Below are positions 51,406-60,393 of a stretch of DNA of 64,000 nucleotides, piece by piece. Position numbers and translations under genes: made by a program. Positions within the stretch are counted from its first letter, which is position 1. Every line of letters begins with the position of its first letter. Location of the stretch: contig JAMPIJ010000001.1 of NCBI GenBank assembly GCA_023662905.1, positions 49,911 to 113,910 of the forward strand, read 5' to 3'. The notes below the pieces were generated by a model that was given only the letters and a program-made list of their open reading frames with translations, ran no database searches and was not told the origin of the DNA. The DNA is from Fusobacterium sp. Its GTDB lineage: Bacteria; Cyanobacteriota; Vampirovibrionia; Gastranaerophilales; Gastranaerophilaceae.

Positions 51406-52562
51406 ATTCGTTTAAAGATTTCTTTTGCAATGATTTCTTTTGATGCTTTTTCTATTTTTTCGATTTTGCCGTCAGCGCTCAGAATGTGAACTTCATTTTC
51501 ATCTGCGCCAAATCCGATGTCTTTGCGGGAAATGTCGTTTGCAATTAAATAATCACACCCTTTGCGTTGGATTTTATCTTTTGCGTTAGCCAGAAGATTT
51601 TCGCTTTCGGCGCAGAAACCTATGATTTTTGCATTTGGTTTCAAGTCGTAGATTGTTTTTAAGATATCAGGATTTTTGACGAGTGTTAAAGTGATTTCGT
51701 CGGCACCGTCGACCTTTTTGATTTTCTGTTCTGCGGAGTTTTTAACTCTGAAATCCGCCACTGCTGCGGCCATAAACACTGCGTCTTGGGTTTCAATGTG
51801 TTTTAATATTTCGCTTTGCATTTCTAGCGCAGATTTGACCATAATTGCGCTGGAATGGGGAACCGTTGAAATAAGGGTTACTTCTGCGCCGAGGTCGCGT
51901 GCGACTTTGGCAAGCGCGAAGCCCATTTTGCCGGAAGAATAGTTTGAAATATATCTTACTGGGTCGATATCTTCGATTGTTCCGCCGGCGGTGATAAGGA
52001 TTTTTTTGCCTTTTAGCGGTTGGTTCGCGAAAAGTTCTTCCACTGTTGCGTCATAGATTTTTTCGAGCGAACAAAGTCGTCCTTTACCCTCATAGCCGCA
52101 TGCCAGAAACCCGCTTTCTGGTTCAAGGATTTTACAGTTAAGTTTTGCAAGGTTTTCTTGAATAATCGGGTTTTCCCACATGTTGCAGTTCATTGCGGGT
52201 GCGAGGATAATCCTTTTTCTGTAAGCGCAGGCAACGGAAGTTAAAAGGTTGTCGCAAATTCCGTGTGCAAGTTTTGAAATAGTGTTTGCTGTGGCCGGTG
52301 CGATTACGAAAATGTCGGCTTCATCGGCGAGTGAAATGTGTTCCGGCTTGTAGTCTGCGATTTCAAATTCCTCTACAGCAACATCGTTTTGTGAAAGGTT
52401 TTGCAAGGTAAGTTTTGTTACAAAGTTCAGCGCGTTAGGGGTCACGATAACCTTAACGTTTGCGCCGCTGCGTTTAAATATTCTAATAAGTTCACAGATT
52501 TTATATGCGGCAATTCCGCCTGTGATACCGATGAGAATTGTTTTGCCGCTTAAGTTACACAT
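51384..52562 (-). CDS. coaBC: Bifunctional phosphopantothenoylcysteine decarboxylase/synthetase
   Basis: 392 residues. CoaC half: ILIGITGGIAAYKICELIR, FVIAPATANTISKLAHGICDNLL, LAPAMNCNMW, then CGYEGKGRL. CoaB half: GKKILITAGGTIEDIDPVRYISNYSSGKMG, MAAAVADFR and GFCAE. Two steps of CoA biosynthesis. Overlaps gmk by 8 bases. Confidence 0.97.
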   Translation of the reverse strand: MCNLSGKTILIGITGGIAAYKICELIRIFKRSGANVKVIVTPNALNFVTKLTLQNLSQNDVAVEEFEIADYKPEHISLADEADIFVIAPATANTISKLAHGICDNLLTSVACAYRKRIILAPAMNCNMWENPIIQENLAKLNCKILEPESGFLACGYEGKGRLCSLEKIYDATVEELFANQPLKGKKILITAGGTIEDIDPVRYISNYSSGKMGFALAKVARDLGAEVTLISTVPHSSAIMVKSALEMQSEILKHIETQDAVFMAAAVADFRVKNSAEQKIKKVDGADEITLTLVKNPDILKTIYDLKPNAKIIGFCAESENLLANAKDKIQRKGCDYLIANDISRKDIGFGADENEVHILSADGKIEKIEKASKEIIAKEIFKRIWSINMN

Positions 52563-53118
52563 TTGCCGCCTCGTCTTTTATAATTTTTTCGAGTGCTAAA
52601 ATTGCAGATTCGACTTCATCGTTGACTATTGTGTAGTCATAATTTTTTGCGCGCTCTATTTCTTCTCTTACTGCGCTAAGACGTTTTTGTATAGTTGCCT
52701 CGTCTTCTGTGTGGCGGCCGCGTAAACGCTGTTCAAGTTCTTCAAGGCTTGGCGGTGCGATGAATATTAAAACCGCTTCAGGCATTTGTTCTTTAACTTT
52801 AAGCGCTCCGATTGTTTCTATTTCAAGAATTAAGTCTTTGCCGTTATTCAGACATTTTTCGACGAACGCGCGTTTTGTGCCGTAAAGGTTTTGTGCGAAT
52901 TCTGCCCATTCCAAAAATTCGCCGTTTTTAACGCTCTGTTCAAATTCTTCACGTGAAAGATAGAAATAATTTACGCCATCTACTTCTCCAGGGCGCATTT
53001 TGCGTGTAGTGCAGGAGATTGAAAGGCTAAAATTAGGATTTCTTTTGAGAAATCCGTTGATAACAGTGCCTTTTCCAACACCTGACGAACCGGATAATAC
53101 AAAAAGTTTTTTCTTCAT
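52555..53118 (-). CDS. gmk: Guanylate kinase
   Basis: 187 residues from ATG 53118. P-loop LSGSSGVGKGTVI, SCTTRKMRPGEVDGVNYFY (GMP binding), LEWAEFAQNLYGT, LILEIETIGALKV and lid RLRGRHTEDEATIQKRL. Converts GMP to GDP. ATG 53118 is chosen over 53136 because TATAAT (53133-53128 on this strand) lies 9 bases before it; no Shine-Dalgarno, so probably a leaderless or very short leader. Confidence 0.96.
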   Translation of the reverse strand: MKKKLFVLSGSSGVGKGTVINGFLKRNPNFSLSISCTTRKMRPGEVDGVNYFYLSREEFEQSVKNGEFLEWAEFAQNLYGTKRAFVEKCLNNGKDLILEIETIGALKVKEQMPEAVLIFIAPPSLEELEQRLRGRHTEDEATIQKRLSAVREEIERAKNYDYTIVNDEVESAILALEKIIKDEAANV

Positions 53119-53120
53119 AG

Positions 53121-53133
53121 TATAGTTATTATA
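53121..53133. promoter_or_regulatory. Overlapping divergent -10 boxes of gmk and the histidine kinase
   Basis: TATAGT (plus, 53121-53126) and TATAAT (minus, 53133-53128) form a near-palindrome GTATA-GTTAT-TATAC (53120-53134). Each box lies 9 bases from the respective ATG. Confidence 0.5.
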
Positions 53134-53135
53134 CA

Positions 53136-54239
53136 ATGAATATTTTAAAAGAAAAAGATTTATATGATTTTTTGAAAAATCTTAATATGAAGACGGGCTT
53201 AAAGGACGCACTGGCGTGTATGACGGATTTTCTACGCAGTGACGCGGAGGCCGCATGGGTTCTGTTGATAAACCCCAAAACTAATAAGCCGCTTTTAAGA
53301 GTAGGTTCAAAAAATCATGCCCGCGTAGCTCAGATAAATAAACTTGTTCTTGATTATTTTGGAAACGGGTTTGAGCAAGACGATATTATTGAATTTATCT
53401 ATTCAATTTCGGGTGGCGATACGGTCATAGAGCCTGTGTTTTTTGCTGGAAATTTACAGGGCATTCTTGGTGTAATCGGACAGGACAAGGATTTTGTGCG
53501 TTTGGTTTTGGAATGCGCGAGTCAGAAGCTTGAAAACTTTTCTCTAAAAGAGGAAAATGAGCGGACATTCAAGGAGCGTATGGAATTTTTGGCGAGTATT
53601 TCGCACGAATTTAAAACTCCCTTAAATTCAATTATTGGGTTTTCGGATATTATGCAGGCGAAAAATTCTGATCCTGCACTTGCAAAATATATTAAAAATA
53701 TTTCGAATTCATCGAAATTTCTTCTTGGATTAATTTTGGATGTGCTTGATTTGTCGCGTTCACAAACCAAGGAAATGGAACTTCAATACGAGCGTTTTTC
53801 GCCCAAATCAGTTATTCTGGAAACTCTTGGAACACTGGAAAACCAGATTAAAGAGAAGAATATTGAAGTTCGATACACTCTAATGGAAATGTATATAGAT
53901 GCGGATTTAAGACGTTTCAGGCAGCTTGTGTTGAATCTTATCAGCAATGCGGTGAAATTTAATAAGATTAACGGAAAAATAACTATTGTTACTTATATGA
54001 ACGAAAAACGCGAGTTTGTGTTTGAAATCAAGGATACGGGTGATGGTATAAGTAAAAAAGATTGCGGGAAAATTTTTAAATTCTTTTCGCAAGTTAATCA
54101 AGATCAGTTGAAGCGCCAACAGGGTTCTGGTGTCGGGTTGTTTTTGTGCAAAACGATAGTTGATGCCCACAAAGGTAAAATTGATTTTAAATCGCGTTTA
54201 AACTATGGCAGTACATTCTGGTTTACAATTCCTGTATAA
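53136..54239 (+). CDS. Soluble sensor histidine kinase
   Basis: 367 residues, no membrane spans. N-terminal GAF-like region (about 1-130), HisKA with FLASISHEFKTPLNSIIGFS (phospho-His about 157), HATPase with N box LVLNLISNAVKFNKINGK, G1 DTGDGIS and G2 GSGVGLFLCKTIVDAHKG. Orphan: no response regulator nearby. Senses an intracellular cue. Followed by a terminator; divergent from gmk with 17 bases between starts. Confidence 0.92.
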   Translation: MNILKEKDLYDFLKNLNMKTGLKDALACMTDFLRSDAEAAWVLLINPKTNKPLLRVGSKNHARVAQINKLVLDYFGNGFEQDDIIEFIYSISGGDTVIEPVFFAGNLQGILGVIGQDKDFVRLVLECASQKLENFSLKEENERTFKERMEFLASISHEFKTPLNSIIGFSDIMQAKNSDPALAKYIKNISNSSKFLLGLILDVLDLSRSQTKEMELQYERFSPKSVILETLGTLENQIKEKNIEVRYTLMEMYIDADLRRFRQLVLNLISNAVKFNKINGKITIVTYMNEKREFVFEIKDTGDGISKKDCGKIFKFFSQVNQDQLKRQQGSGVGLFLCKTIVDAHKGKIDFKSRLNYGSTFWFTIPV

Positions 54240-54264
54240 AAAAGGGCCTTTCGGCCCTCTTTCT
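54238..54264. terminator. Intrinsic terminator between the kinase and glgA
   Basis: Hairpin AGGGCC-TTTC-GGCCCT (54243-54258) flanked by A and T runs; bidirectional. Confidence 0.88.
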
Positions 54265-55703
54265 TATAATAATGATTTGTATAGGTTGAGATATTCTGCG
54301 GCGCTTTTCTTCCACGAGAAGTCTGCTTCCATCGCGGATTTTCTCATCGCGTTGAATACAAATTTATCTTGATAAACCCACATCGCGGTTTTGATTGCAT
54401 TAAGCATATCCCAGCCGTTGTAGCCCCAGAATTTGAAACCGTTTGAGTTATCAAGCGGGTAGCCGGTTACTGTGTCTTCCAGTCCGCCGGTTGCCCTTAC
54501 AACAGGCAATGAACCATATCTCATCGCGATGAGTTGGCTCAGGCCGCAAGGTTCGAATTTTGACGGCATTAAGAAGAAATCGCTTCCTGCATAGATAAGG
54601 TTCGCGAGTTTGGCGTCATAGCCAACGTAGCAACGGATGTTTGCGCTGTTGTTTGAAAGCCAGATGAAAAGGTTTTCATACGCGCTGTCGCCGCTTCCAA
54701 GGAATATAAAATCAGCGTCGAGGTTTTTAAGTTCGTTTTCCATATCGCGGATTAAGTCGATACCCTTTTGGTCAACAAGTCTTGAAACAAAGCCGAAAAG
54801 CGGACGATCAGGATTATATTTTAAGCCGAAGTATTCGCAAAGCGCTTTTTTATTTTCTTCTTTTTTATCAAGTGATTTTACGTCGTAATTTTTTGCGATG
54901 TGTTTGTCTTTTTTAGGGTCGAATACATCGTAATCAATACCGTTCAGAATCCCTGCAATCTTGTGAGTGCAACCACGGAGCGTGTAATCCATATTTTCGC
55001 CGTATTCTGATGTTAGGATTTCGCGTGAATAGTTTGGCGAAACTACCAGAATTTTGTCTGAGTAATTAATCGCACCTTTCATCCAGTTTACGTGGTCAAA
55101 ATGTTCGCAGCCCCATTCGTTGTAAACAATATCTTTGCGCATATTGGCAAAATCAATAATATCATTCATCCAAATTCCCTGATATGCAAGGTTGTGGATT
55201 TCAAAAACGCATTTTGTTTTCGACCAGAATTCATCGAATTTGTAGTTGCTGTGCAGATAAAGCGGCAACATCGCTGTGTGCCAGTCGTTTGCATGGATTA
55301 TGTCTGCGCGGAAGTTGAGTTGTTTTGCGTATTCCATAATTGCAAGCGAGAATGCAACGTATCTTTCGTGTTCATAGCGTGTATCAAGCCATTTCGGATA
55401 AACTTCGTGGAAGCAAGAGAAATACCAGTCGTTTTTTACGAAAAATACGTTAATGTCAGTTCCCGGAAGCTTTCCGATAAACAGGTTAAATTTTTGCGGC
55501 TGCCAGCCAAAAGTTATCCACAAATCAGAGTTTGGGAGTTCTTTGATGCCATATTTTTCCTGATCGATAAATCCGTGTAATGGTGTAAAAATTGCGATTT
55601 CGGCGTCTTTTTCAAGATATTTTGGCAAACTGCCCATAACATCTGCCAGTCCGCCTGCTTTTGAAAACGGGGCGACCTCGTTTGATGCAAATAATATTTT
55701 CAT
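54264..55703 (-). CDS. glgA: Glycogen synthase (ADP-glucose type, GT5)
   Basis: 479 residues. ADP-Glc binding EVAPFSKAGGLADVMGSLPK at the N-terminus, DIIHANDWHTAMLPLYL, GILNGIDYDVFDP, GFVSRLVDQKGIDLI and LMPSKFEPCGLSQLIAMRYGSLPVVRATGGLEDTV. Elongates alpha-1,4-glucan. Downstream of, and 11 bases from, the large zinc-ribbon protein, so perhaps co-transcribed. Confidence 0.96.
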   Translation of the reverse strand: MKILFASNEVAPFSKAGGLADVMGSLPKYLEKDAEIAIFTPLHGFIDQEKYGIKELPNSDLWITFGWQPQKFNLFIGKLPGTDINVFFVKNDWYFSCFHEVYPKWLDTRYEHERYVAFSLAIMEYAKQLNFRADIIHANDWHTAMLPLYLHSNYKFDEFWSKTKCVFEIHNLAYQGIWMNDIIDFANMRKDIVYNEWGCEHFDHVNWMKGAINYSDKILVVSPNYSREILTSEYGENMDYTLRGCTHKIAGILNGIDYDVFDPKKDKHIAKNYDVKSLDKKEENKKALCEYFGLKYNPDRPLFGFVSRLVDQKGIDLIRDMENELKNLDADFIFLGSGDSAYENLFIWLSNNSANIRCYVGYDAKLANLIYAGSDFFLMPSKFEPCGLSQLIAMRYGSLPVVRATGGLEDTVTGYPLDNSNGFKFWGYNGWDMLNAIKTAMWVYQDKFVFNAMRKSAMEADFSWKKSAAEYLNLYKSLL

Positions 55704-55714
55704 GTCCCTCTCCT

Positions 55715-58700
55715 TTACTCTTGATTTTCGGTTTGGTCGGCAAGTCCCTCAAGAAAATCCATTTCAGCCTCTTCCGTTTTTGCTGCAAGATCGCCTAGGA
55801 AGTCCGGTTTGTCAGATTCTTCTGGCAACTGAACGTTTTCACCCGACTGAATCTTTTGCATAAGTTCTTCGTCAACCTCGATTCCGTAGCTTCTAGGGTC
55901 AACGTCAAACGGGAAGAACATTTCGTGTTTCTGGATTATGGAAATCGCCTGTTCAATACAAAGCTGTGCTTTGTTAAGCTCTCTTCTAAACATAAATACT
56001 TTATAAAGGTTATAATTTAACAGCATAATCAAAAGTTCGCTGTGAAGTCTGTTTTTCTCAAGCTGGATAATAGAGTTATTAACAACACCATAAGCTGTGT
56101 CGTATTGTTTTTCTTTGAGGTGTATGTTGCTCATAAAATACCACGCGAGAAGTTCAACGCCGGCCATACCCTTGGCTTGAGCGGTATTGATTACGTCGTA
56201 GAGAATGTGGCTTGCTTTTTCAAGCGAGTTAATTCTTATATAAGTGTTTGCAATCAACAAATCGCAAATGTATTCGATTTTGTGAAGCATACAGTTTTTC
56301 GCATTGAGTTTAGCGCGGTAGATATTTGTTGCAAAAGCTTTAGGGTCTGCATAGTTAAATCCGAACGCCGAAACTATAAACGAAATTGCAGGTGAGAACC
56401 TATCAGTTGCTGAAATTTCGATTTCCGGAACCTCTTCTAACTTGCCTGCGACAAGTTGTTCAAGGATTACAAAATACTGGAACGAATCCGGTAACTGCGG
56501 TAAATCCTGTTTAACGAGTTCTAAGAACTGACCTACATTGCCGTAAAGCAGGCAGATATTTGCAATCGCAGCGTATCCAACTGTATCGTAAAGCATTGCG
56601 ATGAAATCCGCGCCCTCCATATCATCAGGTCGTAGAACATCGATTGTTTCAGGGGTTACGAATTCTAAAATTTTGTATGAAATGTCAAGACAGTCTTTCA
56701 GTGCGCCAAGGTTGAACAAAATCGCGATGTGAACAAGTGACATAAAGAAGAAGTTTTTGTCAAAGTTCGGGCTGTTCGGGTCGATTGAAGCGTTTGGAAG
56801 CATTGAAAGAACTTTGTGCATTAATTCCAGCGCTTTATTATAATCGCCGTCGTTAAGGCTTGCCTTAATCATTTTTATGCAGAGTTCAATAATCTTGTCG
56901 TGTTCTTCTAGTCGTTCAAGGTTTTGAAGCGTGTTTTCCGCAATATCGCCTGTTTTATCAGGAATAACTTCAAAAATATTGTCAGAAATTTCTCTATAAA
57001 GGTTGTCTTTATACTCTTGAGGGTCTTCAACAAGGTCGTATTGGTCATTCTGGCTTACGAGTTCAAGCATTCTCTGCGTACAGTTCAGATATGAACAGAA
57101 ATCACCCAGTGAAAGGTTGATATTAGAAAGCTGTTCCCACTGTAAGAATTCGTTCACGTGGTCGCCAAGCAGGTTGTAAAGATACGCTTTTGTAGGGCTT
57201 GGAATACTGTCGTCAAAGACTTTTTCAAACAATTCGCCTGCAACCTCTTTCAGGTAATCCTGATTCATTGTTTCAAGCAAGTTTTCTTTCAAAAGGTTGT
57301 AGTTAGGGAAGTACAGGCAGTTATTGTAGTAATAAATATAGCCCATCGCAGAAAGTCTATTGATTAATTCTTCGTTGTTTTCGTAACCGAGCGATTCGAC
57401 GGTCTTAATATCAACGCGGGTTCCAAGAAGCATCAAGGACGCTAGGAACTTCAACATTTCTTTCTCGTCTTTCATAAGGTTCAGGCGTCTTACCAGAAGC
57501 TTATTTAATGAAGACGGAATGATAATCGTTTCGGCTTTACCCAGTTTGAGTTCGCCTTTGTCAGTGATTTTTAGAACTTCAAGTTCCAAGAGGTATTGCA
57601 GTGCAAAATCTAAGAACAAAATACTTCCGCACGCATATTTCGCAATACGTTGAAGATAGAAGCTGTCCAAAATGTTTTTGTAATACTCTTTGTTGTCACC
57701 AATAATCTTTTCAAACGGTGTCGGTTTGAGCAAGATTTCGCAGTAATACGGTTTGCTGAGCAAAAAGTTTGAATTTTTATGGAGTGAGAATTTTTTGCTA
57801 TAAGAAAGCAGATAGCTTATCTCAAGTTCATCAAAAACTTCAAACACGTGGCGCATAATATCCAGTGAACCCGCGTCGATTTTGTCGAAATCTTCAATAA
57901 AAATCAAACTGTTTGGAATCGCTTGCAATAACGATGCGAAAATATCGTAATACTTGAATCTTGTTTCAAAAATATCTTCATCTTCATGTTTTGTGAGCGT
58001 TATTAAGTCGCGGATAATCAAATCCGGATCGATACTCTGGAACATCGTAAAATCGTTTGTGGAGAACAATTTTTGCGAAACAGTGTATTCAAAAATCGCA
58101 GAAATTAAGTCTCGGAAAAATGAATAAGGCGCGAACTTCATATCATCATAGCAGGTAACGCTGATAATGTTTTTATAAATATTTAGCGCTTCGATTTCGT
58201 TAATAATTTTAAGCGAATAAGGTTTGTAAATCTCATCAGTTTTTATAGCAAGAATTCCCTTAGGATGTTCTTGAAGCCTTGTTACCATGTGGAATAATAC
58301 GTCGGCGTTTTCGACGCGCATAAATTCGCACGCGATATCCTCAAGTCCGATGGTTTCCATATCATAAATCGCGTCAGGATCTTTCGGCGCTTCCATTTTG
58401 CTCAAAGCGTGGCCGTCGATTTTGTCCTGTTCCATAAGCATGTTTTGAACGAAGTTCGGAATTTTGATTTCTTCTTCGTCATCGTAAACATCAATAATTT
58501 CAACGTTATCTTTGAGTTTTGCCTCATAGAACATTGTCATTTCGCCGTTTACAAGCACGGAATCCAACTGCTCAAAGTTGTAATTGTTTTTCAAAATTTC
58601 ATAGACAGACGAGTCTGTGATAACTTGAAACGCCTGTTTAATTTGTTCTTCTTCGGAAAGTTTATCGTGGCTTACAAAGTTTACGTTAAAGTCTGATTTT

Positions 58701-59293
58701 ACTGAGCGCGGATTGTCAGAGGTTTCGCGTTTTAAAAGCGTAATATTACATCTGATAGTGGCGTTTTTCTTGTGTGTAAGCTTGCAGTTGAGATTTGTAA
58801 TCTCTTGAATAAGGTTTAAAGTCGTGTCCATCGCTCGTGTCGCAGAGCTTGAAAAAGTGTATTCTTTAGCAAACCTTAGTACATAATTTTTTTCATAAAT
58901 TCTGCATTTAACCTTATTCTTTTTGGCTACATCTTTAATAATTTTGTCGGTATTGGCTTTAAATTTGTTAATAAGTTTAGAGCCAATATAATTTTTCATG
59001 TCGTCGATGTTCGGAAGTTCGACAATCATCAGCGCATAAGTGTCGGTATTCGACTCGTTAAGCAAGCAGGATTGTTCGGTATCAAACCCGCATTTAGTAC
59101 ATTTGCCGTTTATATTCGGTGTGATTTTACCGCATTTGTTGCATTTGACCAGAATAGGAAATCCGCATTTTTTGCAGGTGTTTTGAGTGTTGACAGTACG
59201 GCAAACCGGACATATCAACTTCAAGACCTTCTTGCAATTCGGACAGGTCATTGCTTTATCGTCGACTTCATAACCACATTTTGGACATTCCAT
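55715..59293 (-). CDS. Giant zinc-ribbon / degenerate cyclase-STAND / TPR-like protein
   Basis: About 1192 residues from ATG 59293. Six CxxC knuckles (residues 3-6, 17-20, 28-31, 40-43, 51-54, 65-68) form three zinc ribbons. Residues about 80-200 (YALMIVELPNIDDMKNYIG ...) have the length and position of a class III cyclase domain without its metal Asp residues. Then an AAA/STAND-like block: the P-loop position reads GILAIKTDEIYKPYSLKI, lacking GKS/T, and a Walker B-like SLIFIEDFDKIDAGSLDI remains. The C-terminal 500 residues are TPR-like helical repeats. Probably a signalling scaffold that lost catalysis. ATG 59293 is chosen because an extended -10 (TGCTATAAT, 59309-59301) lies 7 bases before it. 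Confidence 0.7.
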   Translation of the reverse strand: MECPKCGYEVDDKAMTCPNCKKVLKLICPVCRTVNTQNTCKKCGFPILVKCNKCGKITPNINGKCTKCGFDTEQSCLLNESNTDTYALMIVELPNIDDMKNYIGSKLINKFKANTDKIIKDVAKKNKVKCRIYEKNYVLRFAKEYTFSSSATRAMDTTLNLIQEITNLNCKLTHKKNATIRCNITLLKRETSDNPRSVKSDFNVNFVSHDKLSEEEQIKQAFQVITDSSVYEILKNNYNFEQLDSVLVNGEMTMFYEAKLKDNVEIIDVYDDEEEIKIPNFVQNMLMEQDKIDGHALSKMEAPKDPDAIYDMETIGLEDIACEFMRVENADVLFHMVTRLQEHPKGILAIKTDEIYKPYSLKIINEIEALNIYKNIISVTCYDDMKFAPYSFFRDLISAIFEYTVSQKLFSTNDFTMFQSIDPDLIIRDLITLTKHEDEDIFETRFKYYDIFASLLQAIPNSLIFIEDFDKIDAGSLDIMRHVFEVFDELEISYLLSYSKKFSLHKNSNFLLSKPYYCEILLKPTPFEKIIGDNKEYYKNILDSFYLQRIAKYACGSILFLDFALQYLLELEVLKITDKGELKLGKAETIIIPSSLNKLLVRRLNLMKDEKEMLKFLASLMLLGTRVDIKTVESLGYENNEELINRLSAMGYIYYYNNCLYFPNYNLLKENLLETMNQDYLKEVAGELFEKVFDDSIPSPTKAYLYNLLGDHVNEFLQWEQLSNINLSLGDFCSYLNCTQRMLELVSQNDQYDLVEDPQEYKDNLYREISDNIFEVIPDKTGDIAENTLQNLERLEEHDKIIELCIKMIKASLNDGDYNKALELMHKVLSMLPNASIDPNSPNFDKNFFFMSLVHIAILFNLGALKDCLDISYKILEFVTPETIDVLRPDDMEGADFIAMLYDTVGYAAIANICLLYGNVGQFLELVKQDLPQLPDSFQYFVILEQLVAGKLEEVPEIEISATDRFSPAISFIVSAFGFNYADPKAFATNIYRAKLNAKNCMLHKIEYICDLLIANTYIRINSLEKASHILYDVINTAQAKGMAGVELLAWYFMSNIHLKEKQYDTAYGVVNNSIIQLEKNRLHSELLIMLLNYNLYKVFMFRRELNKAQLCIEQAISIIQKHEMFFPFDVDPRSYGIEVDEELMQKIQSGENVQLPEESDKPDFLGDLAAKTEEAEMDFLEGLADQTENQE

Positions 59294-59333
59294 AATCAAG
59301 ATTATAGCACAAAGAAATACTTTGGCGCAACTC

Positions 59334-59362
59334 TTGACATGATTTAAGACATGGTTCATAAT
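59334..59362 (+). promoter_or_regulatory. Sigma70-type promoter of prepilin paralog 3
   Basis: -35 TTGACA (59334-59339), 17-base spacer, -10 CATAAT (59357-59362). Its geometry is the same as at 3278. Confidence 0.8.
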
Positions 59363-59388
59363 AACAACATAAAGAAAGGATGAAACTT

Positions 59389-60348
59389 ATGAAAAACAAA
59401 CTTATGTTCATGTTGACAGGGGGGGGGGGGCGTTCCTTAACCGCTTTTACTATGGCTGAGATATTGCTCTCGCTTACAATCATCGGCGTAGTTGCGGCGA
59501 TAACGCTGCCGTCTTTAACAGGCAACATTAACGAACGCACATGGAACACTCAGCGCAAAGCGCTTTTTGCGCGATTTAGTCAGGCAATTGCATTAATGCC
59601 AGCGCTTAACGGATATGGAACGCTTGATGGTACAACAGACACCGCCGCTGAAACTTTTATTACGTCAGGCTTGTCTAAAGTTCTAAAGATTAATAATATT
59701 TGTTCTGATAACCTTAAGGATTGTGGCATTACGTCAAATATTAACACCACAGGTTCTGCAGTGCCTGTGCCGGAAAATTGGTCTGCGCTAAATCCTCTAA
59801 TGATCAGTGACAGCTATTCATTGTTAGGCTCGCACTCAATGCTAAACTCTAAGGCGGCAGCGTTTGAAACGGCAAACGGGGAATCAATTATTGTTTATTA
59901 TAATTCGGCTTGTAGAGGGGATAATTTCACGGAGAATACTTCCTATTTGATTGAACCTTATGTATGTGCAAATTTAATATACGATTTGAATGGTACAAAA
60001 GGTCCAAATACTGTCGGCAAAGACATTGGATTTATGACCATATTGTATTCATCAGATTCAAAAGTTGTTGCACCAACACTTGAAGGAAATACTACAAACG
60101 GTAAAAATCTCAAAGATGCCCAAAGTTATTGCCGGGATTTGGATAATGCACGCTTACCGAACAGAGAAGAAGCTATGGCCATAGCAGTTAATAAAAAATT
60201 ATTACCATCAATAACTTCAGAGTCCATCCTGTCTTCGTATTTGTGGCAAAATGGGTTGGTAGGTCACATGACTATGAGCAATAAAGCTGTTTTTGGTAAA
60301 ATATTAAAAGATGATACTTCAAAAGATACACAGTGTGTAAAACGCTAA
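59389..60348 (+). CDS. Type IV prepilin-like protein, paralog 3 (phase-ON configuration)
   Basis: About 319 residues from ATG 59389 (Shine-Dalgarno AGAAAGG; an in-frame ATG at 59380 lies too close to it). Leader MKNKLMFMLTGGGGRSLTA, cleaved before FTMAEILLSLTIIGVVAA. The four Gly are encoded by a G12 run. The body shares AAAFETANGES, VCANLIYDLNGTKGPNTVGKDIG and CVKR with the genes ending at 1057 and 4353. With G12 the frame is intact, so this copy is expressed. The leader of 19 residues is long for a prepilin. Ends in its own hairpin terminator. Confidence 0.88.
   Translation: MKNKLMFMLTGGGGRSLTAFTMAEILLSLTIIGVVAAITLPSLTGNINERTWNTQRKALFARFSQAIALMPALNGYGTLDGTTDTAAETFITSGLSKVLKINNICSDNLKDCGITSNINTTGSAVPVPENWSALNPLMISDSYSLLGSHSMLNSKAAAFETANGESIIVYYNSACRGDNFTENTSYLIEPYVCANLIYDLNGTKGPNTVGKDIGFMTILYSSDSKVVAPTLEGNTTNGKNLKDAQSYCRDLDNARLPNREEAMAIAVNKKLLPSITSESILSSYLWQNGLVGHMTMSNKAVFGKILKDDTSKDTQCVKR
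59419..59430 (+). repeat. Poly-G tract (G12), candidate phase switch
   Basis: Twelve G between the leader codons and the prepilin body, encoding GGGG in frame. Any change not divisible by three would disconnect leader and body. Confidence 0.9.
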
Positions 60349-60374
60349 GAAAAGTGCCGTAAGGCACTTTTCTT
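60347..60374. terminator. Bidirectional terminator after prepilin paralog 3
   Basis: AAGAAAAGTGCC (60347-60358) / GGCACTTTTCTT (60363-60374) with a GTAA loop. Confidence 0.88.
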
Positions 60375-60393
60375 ATTCGCAATGGTTACGTGC

